Assembly: GCF_023101765.2 (NCBI RefSeq)
Contig: NC_064242.1
Location: forward strand, 9,970,327-10,034,326
Length of the DNA: 64,000 nt
DNA from: Spodoptera frugiperda
Lineage: Eukaryota > Arthropoda > Insecta > Lepidoptera > Noctuidae
Direction: 5' to 3'
Below are positions 58,401-64,000 of this stretch, one piece after another. Below the pieces are notes generated by a model that was not told where the DNA came from, ran no database searches, and was given only the letters and a program-made list of their open reading frames with translations. Each line of letters starts with the position of its first letter. Position 1 is the stretch's first letter. The translations under genes were made by a program, and so were the position numbers.

Positions 58401-61400
58401 AAAAAAAACTCACACCCGAAATTGAAATTCTACGATTCGTCATATTAATCCTATTACATTGACATATGACGGAGGTTAAGACAGACGTCTAAAATGATGC
58501 GTCTTATTCTAATCGCCTTTACTTGTTTGACATAGGCTTATAATTTACATATGAACTTAAAAATTTATCCGTTTAGAAAACTTTCGAAGGGCGGTCGTTA
58601 ACGGTCAAATTGAAATAATGTAATAAACCACTGATAGAAAGCAATTACATAATATATTATTTCAATTGGTAACAGTAAAAGCCTTTCTGCTATATATTAT
58701 TTATAAAATATTTTATTCATTAGATTACTTTACCTTTGCGACTGGAAGGTCGATTTTCATTCGCTTGATTTGATCTACAAAATATTAGTCGGTAGGTAAC
58801 TAATAACATTATTTTATTTCCAAGAAGTCTCTCTGGGTTTAAGTGGATTTAGTTTATAGAAATATCTGTTCGAGTGAATCGTTTTAGAAGGTAATAATAA
58901 TATTATACCTGACTTCATGTACCTTAGGGCTCAAAAGACCATAAATTCAATGAATAGGTAAAGAAAATAACAAGCGGATTTAATATGTGTAGAAAATTGA
59001 CAACAAAAAACATTTACACGACACTTAAGCTACAATAAAGAGAAAAGGAACAAACAGTTACAAAGACCGAATTCAACTTAAAATTGGCGTTAAACTTGTC
59101 TCTATTTGCGTCACTGTTCAAAACTTATTGTAAGACACTACAGAATACAGACTTTTTGTCTTTTACAATCTTCCGAGAAGTAGAATGAGATCCCGCTGGG
59201 TGAAACAATTGCTACTAGCTGCATTTAATACACTGCCTTTGAGATTTGGAAGCGTGCCACATTTTGCCAGGAACAGTAGCAACTTTTATTGTTACTGCAT
59301 TGAGATGTATTTGGCACGTTTCTATTACCTGGGTGGCTTGACTCCAAAGGGTCTATTGCCCTAATGACCCATAAATTGACGCGTGACGACCGATTCATTT
59401 GTCCATATTGTCCAGTTCGATGTTACAGAAGATTGATGGCAGTATTGTCGATTCAGACAATTATGTTATTTCTGATAAATGGGTCGATTTTATAACATTG
59501 CCCCATTGTATCCTGATTTAGAAGCATAAGTGAATACATCATTCATTTTGTGAATTAAATAAATCTATTTATATTTTATTATAAACTCACGTGACTTAAG
59601 AAATATTACATGCAATGAAATATTTAATTGTCATGTTAGAGATGCCAATGCAATTAAAACAGCATAATAATTAAGTCTTTAAATGAGCGTGCATCGATGA
59701 GAGACGACATAAACAAACAGAATGTCTCAATATAAGGAGTTGGAGCGACGTATTAACATAAACATCGATTCGATAGCGTTCGGAACATCTCTCCGGTCAC
59801 AGTTTGAATACATTACGGGTGAGTTGTTTTTTATTACATCAATAATTTAAGAATTAAACTGTTCTTGCACTGTTTATTGGTCCTTTTCTGCTTGTTCCGA
59901 GACTTTTCTAGTCGATCCCCGCGGATGCTCATTCGAAATGGACACGCACGTAACGGCCCATCGGTTGATCCTCGCCACGGTCGTAAAAATCGATTACTTT
60001 ATTTTCTCACAAGATCATCATTAAAGAGTAAAATAAAATGTTCAAGGTTTTATTGGACCACATACAGCTTCATGGTTGTACTAGGACTTCGATTACTAAC
60101 ATAAACAACATAATTTTATTGAAATCGAAAAATGCTTAAATACAATGTCAAATGTCCATTAAAATGTAGAATTTTGTTATGGGGTAAATAAAGAGCCCAT
60201 TGTCTTCATCGGTTCATGGTCACACAGGACGACAGTCGTTAATGACCCATTAACGTTTTGTTTCACACCATCCATTAAATACGAAAAGACCTGCAATTAA
60301 AAGGAAACGCCGCCGCCACTAATTCCGAAGCACTCTCACTTAAAACGTAACAACTTTACTGCATTCAAACATCTGATAAGGGACTTGGCAGCCGAAAAAT
60401 AAAAGGAATATAAAACTGACCATATCACAACGGTAGCTTTAAGAATTTATAGACAGAATATCTCTATTTCGTTGCGGTGCTATCGGTATCGATATTTATC
60501 AGCGGCATCTAATGATCAGTCAGTTTATAATAGGCTGTGAGTGTCAAGTTAATGAGAATATATTCCGACCTGGTACACAATAAATTAGAGAGGTTTCGAA
60601 TAAAACGGCATATTAATTGGACATTAGTATACGTCAACACCTTCGAAGCAAAGTGTGGCCGATAGGAACGATTAAAGTACGTGAAAGTATCTAAGAAGTT
60701 ACTCCAAGGCTATAAAATTTGGTGGGTGTAAATTTTTAACGTTGGCCGGGGGCTATTTCTGTAAATGCGTTGTGAATTTAAATTTGTTTTTTTTTATAAT
60801 GCAATGCTCTCGAAGCAGTTCCGTTCGTTTCGACCAAGGAAGTAGCAAAGGAGGGTTGGCATTTTATGAATAGACCAGTTTCGTTTTAAATTGTGATACA
60901 AATAATAGCTATCTCATGAACACTGCGAATGAAACCTTTATTTTGTTAAAATTAAGACATTATGCATGTCCACTATGGTTAAAACAGCGCGTTAAAATAA
61001 GAAGAATAAAAAACTAGTCATTAATTAACATAAACATTACAATTTAAACTCGCTTCACACATTTTTCAACAAAACTCTTGCTCCAACTCGTTTAATTCGC
61101 ATAAAAGTTACGAGAACCAAAATTTTCGTTCGAAGCTATAAATTCAATGGTGCTTTAGAGGAAGACATTACTTTTGTCTAAGCAAATTGAATTCCACAAA
61201 ATCTCCTCGAGAAGATTGACTGACCACAAATTGGGGATTCGTTGTCAAGCGAGATAACATCGGAGGAATCTCATTACAGTTGAACATTCGTCCCGGTCGG
61301 GGCTGCTTTTACATGTTGCGTCCAACTTCGGCCCCGGAATCTTCAGAGATTCTAGATTGTTCCAAGTTTCTGGTGGTAAACAATGTCCACCGAACTTTGA

Positions 61401-64000
61401 ATGAGGTATTTCGTCATTACCGTTTACGGGACAGGCGCTTTGATTTCAAAATACACCCAACCGATACGAACATTACTTTCGTTCGTTGAGGAATAAAATC
61501 GATGTTAGTTTAATATTTCTAATAAGAGTTCATGTCGCTGCAAGATTGAATCAACCGCAAACTGTTAAAGCCCCAGCAGCCGGCGGCGAACGGAAAATTA
61601 AAAAGCAAAGCGGGCTCTGCTTCCTTGCCATTCTTTTTAATTCTCAACGTCGCAATGGACGGTGTGGAATCATTAAAATTTCCACCGTGCCCGCCACCCT
61701 TCCAGATTTATTTGATATGCCTTGATAAAGTTAGTCTTACAGAATACACAATGAATACACTCAACGGCACAACGAAGTCTCAACACTTTTTCTGTTAATT
61801 ACTTTACATATTTGCACACTCATTTAGTTTTTTACCAGGTTCATTAGCATTCATAAATGTAAGAAAATTAATCTTAAGATGAATGATTGATGTGTTGTGC
61901 TCAAAGATTTTTTTACAACAAGAATATTGCAGGCATATCGTGCAGCGAGATTTTTAAATGGTTTTTACTGGTTGAATGACGTGAATTGTAATATGTTTTA
62001 CTCGTAAAATGAGTGTTCTATAGCGACCGCTTAAGGCTACAAAATAGTTTCGTTGCTCGCTTGCTCTAATATGGATTAGTAAACTTAATATTCAAATCCG
62101 ATCGAACTTACGTCGACTCGAAATGAGATTGTCAACTTACTGACTTTATTAAACTAAAAAAAGACTACAATGACTTGGTAAAAACGAGTGTGACAAATCC
62201 TTATTTGCGATAAAATAAAATAAATAAAGAAAATATTTTTTTCTTTGACCAACATAAAAAATTATGACATTATAACGTAACAGTAAAGCAACATTACTCC
62301 CATAAATAATAATTAATCCTCTTAGCATAATATTAACGCTAAGGATTTGGGCATATACGTATAGCTTATACGACTAAATGGTAATAAATTGTGTGCTATT
62401 AGCAAAGTAAACGTTTTTACTAAACAAGTCTTGCTGACGACTTTTTCAACCGGTCGAGTATTTACCAGTAAAGTGAAGTACACACGCGAACATCCGCTCT
62501 CCCAACGACATTCTCACATTTGAATATTATAATTACCACTTGGAAAAGAATTTTCTTTAAATTCTTTGCATTAATTTTCAGATGGTGTGAACTTGACTTC
62601 ATTTGTTGAGATGAGTAGAGTGCCGTAATACTTGTAATGTACCGCCTACGATGGTCTTAGTAACCCGTTTCCCACAGTGGACCGATTACTCATGCACAGT
62701 GATATGCAAGATGGTATAGCACGCTTTCAATTTACATTCTTTGATTGGATTACATTTTTACGAATTTTATAATAAAAATAACACAAATTCGCATGTCCGT
62801 TGGTCTATTAATACTGACAGATTATATTTGCTAATCTGTTATTAACTTGTTTGTCATACGAAATAAGCAGTGGCCGAAATTTAGCACTACATTTATTACT
62901 CTTATCTCATTAAATAGCTCTCTAATAAAATACCCGACCACGCCTGTTCCAATAAAGTTTATAAATTACTATAATAAAATGATACTTGACGAAAATATAA
63001 AGCACACAATGACTCTCAAACATCGGTATGCTAATAATGGGTCCAACTGGTCTTAAGAAATACTTAAGAAAATAAAGTAGCAGAGTGAAATATAAAATGG
63101 TCAATTTACAAATCATCAATATGTGTAATTTCCTATTTTGTCTCAACACGTAGCTATCGAGTGAACGTGGCGTCCATACAAAGGTTTACTTATTAACCAT
63201 CATTAGTGGACCGCGAAAGGATCGCGCGTAGGTGAGGCGAACAAATGCGTTGAATTCTTCTAATTTATTGTTCATTCAACGTATATAAATTGCCAATTAT
63301 GTACGACTAGTTTTACTTATCGTTCTAATAAACCCATAGAAAGATTTTGCTAACTACGTCGTATCTTTAAAAACCACTGGACAGATTTGCAATGAAATAA
63401 ATTTTGCTATAAAAATTTAGTTTCGGAAATAATTCTTTCTATTTTGAGAGCTATGTAAATAACTCTTAGGCAGTTGTTGCTCCTAACTATTATTCAATAT
63501 TAAAGATTATGTCAATAAAATTTTATAAGACCGGTTTTGATATTAGATCTAGATAAAAAATACTAAATAGGACTTGTAGTATTAATTTATGTAATCTGTA
63601 AAGAATGCTTAAGAAGTCAAAGGCCGGGGAACGCCCAACACAATCGCTCTTTGTGTGAATCTCTAATGATAATATACGGCCAGAAAACTAATAAAGTCTT
63701 TTTTGTTTGAAGTATAATATTTTTATATTACTACCGTTGGAATTTGTAAATATTTAATCATAACAGAGGCTTAGCTTCTAATATAAAGATCTTGATTTAA
63801 TATTATCGTATATTACACATTGCGTTACTTGTAACGTCCACTGATTTGTATACTTTTGGTTGGAAGCCATAATGAAACTACTAACTAAAAATGGTTGTTT
63901 TGGGTCTATACCACTTGCACATACATTTATTTCATACGTGACACCTAGGTGCCATGTGTGTGATTTCACCTAAGTGAAAAGTAATGTTGAAATACGCCAG
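55483..64000. other. Repeat-poor gene desert
   Basis: About 8.5 kb without recognised genes or mobile elements. Short frames (for example 56520-56720, 61280-61489, 61486-61725) lack domains. Several less AT-rich stretches (57030-57260, 59200-59520, 60170-60330, 61560-61720) have the texture of conserved noncoding elements, a guess needing comparative data. Confidence 0.4.
59248..59323 (+). ncRNA. 76-nt hairpin (possible structured RNA)
   Basis: The outer arms 59248-59259 and 59312-59323 pair over 12 bp (two G-U). The inner arms cagtagcaa (59274-59282) and ttgttactg (59289-59297) pair over 9 bp (one G-U) around a 6-base loop. A 14/14 internal loop pairs poorly, which weakens a microRNA reading. 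The opposite strand cannot be excluded. Confidence 0.25.

Overview
The window looks like nuclear DNA from a moth, most likely a noctuid-type lepidopteran. It is AT-rich and gene-poor. It carries dispersed elements typical of noctuid genomes: tRNA-derived SINEs with a clear Pol III B box, a repeat ending in the 'gcccgcgacttcg' signature, and RTE-like LINE tails. This assignment rests on recognising repeat families by eye; no database was searched.

Only one protein-coding gene is well supported: a single-exon Toll receptor of the long-Toll clade (Toll-6/7/8/10/18-wheeler group) at 23595-27449 on the + strand. It has a signal peptide, two leucine-rich-repeat blocks separated by a cysteine-rich linker, one membrane span, a cytoplasmic TIR domain and a tyrosine- and proline-rich tail. 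A GC-rich putative promoter/5'UTR (about 23240-23490) precedes it and a poly(A) signal (27698) follows it. Its TIR domain is unusual at the BB loop.

The left part (1 to about 22 kb) is a transposon graveyard. It holds two inverted copies of a 1.1-1.5 kb repeat about 15 kb apart, and a third fragment of that repeat fused to an ~0.8 kb, 16-bp-unit minisatellite. It also holds three MITE-like copies, several SINEs, a poly(A)-tailed short retroposon, and a 2.0 kb mariner-like element with 26-bp inverted ends, TA target duplication and an internally deleted transposase. One MITE copy is interrupted by a 247-bp element made almost entirely of a perfect 84-bp inverted repeat. That element and its second copy at 41.5 kb have retroposon features (11-13 bp target duplications, fixed 5' start, A-rich 3' end), which is the most interesting mobile-element signal here.

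The right part (about 28-64 kb) has no recognisable gene and few repeats beyond about 49 kb. It looks like a regulatory desert around the Toll gene, with a few GC-rich or palindromic islands, conserved-looking motif pairs and one 76-nt hairpin. None of these can be proven functional from sequence alone. Very short exons of neighbouring genes could have been missed.
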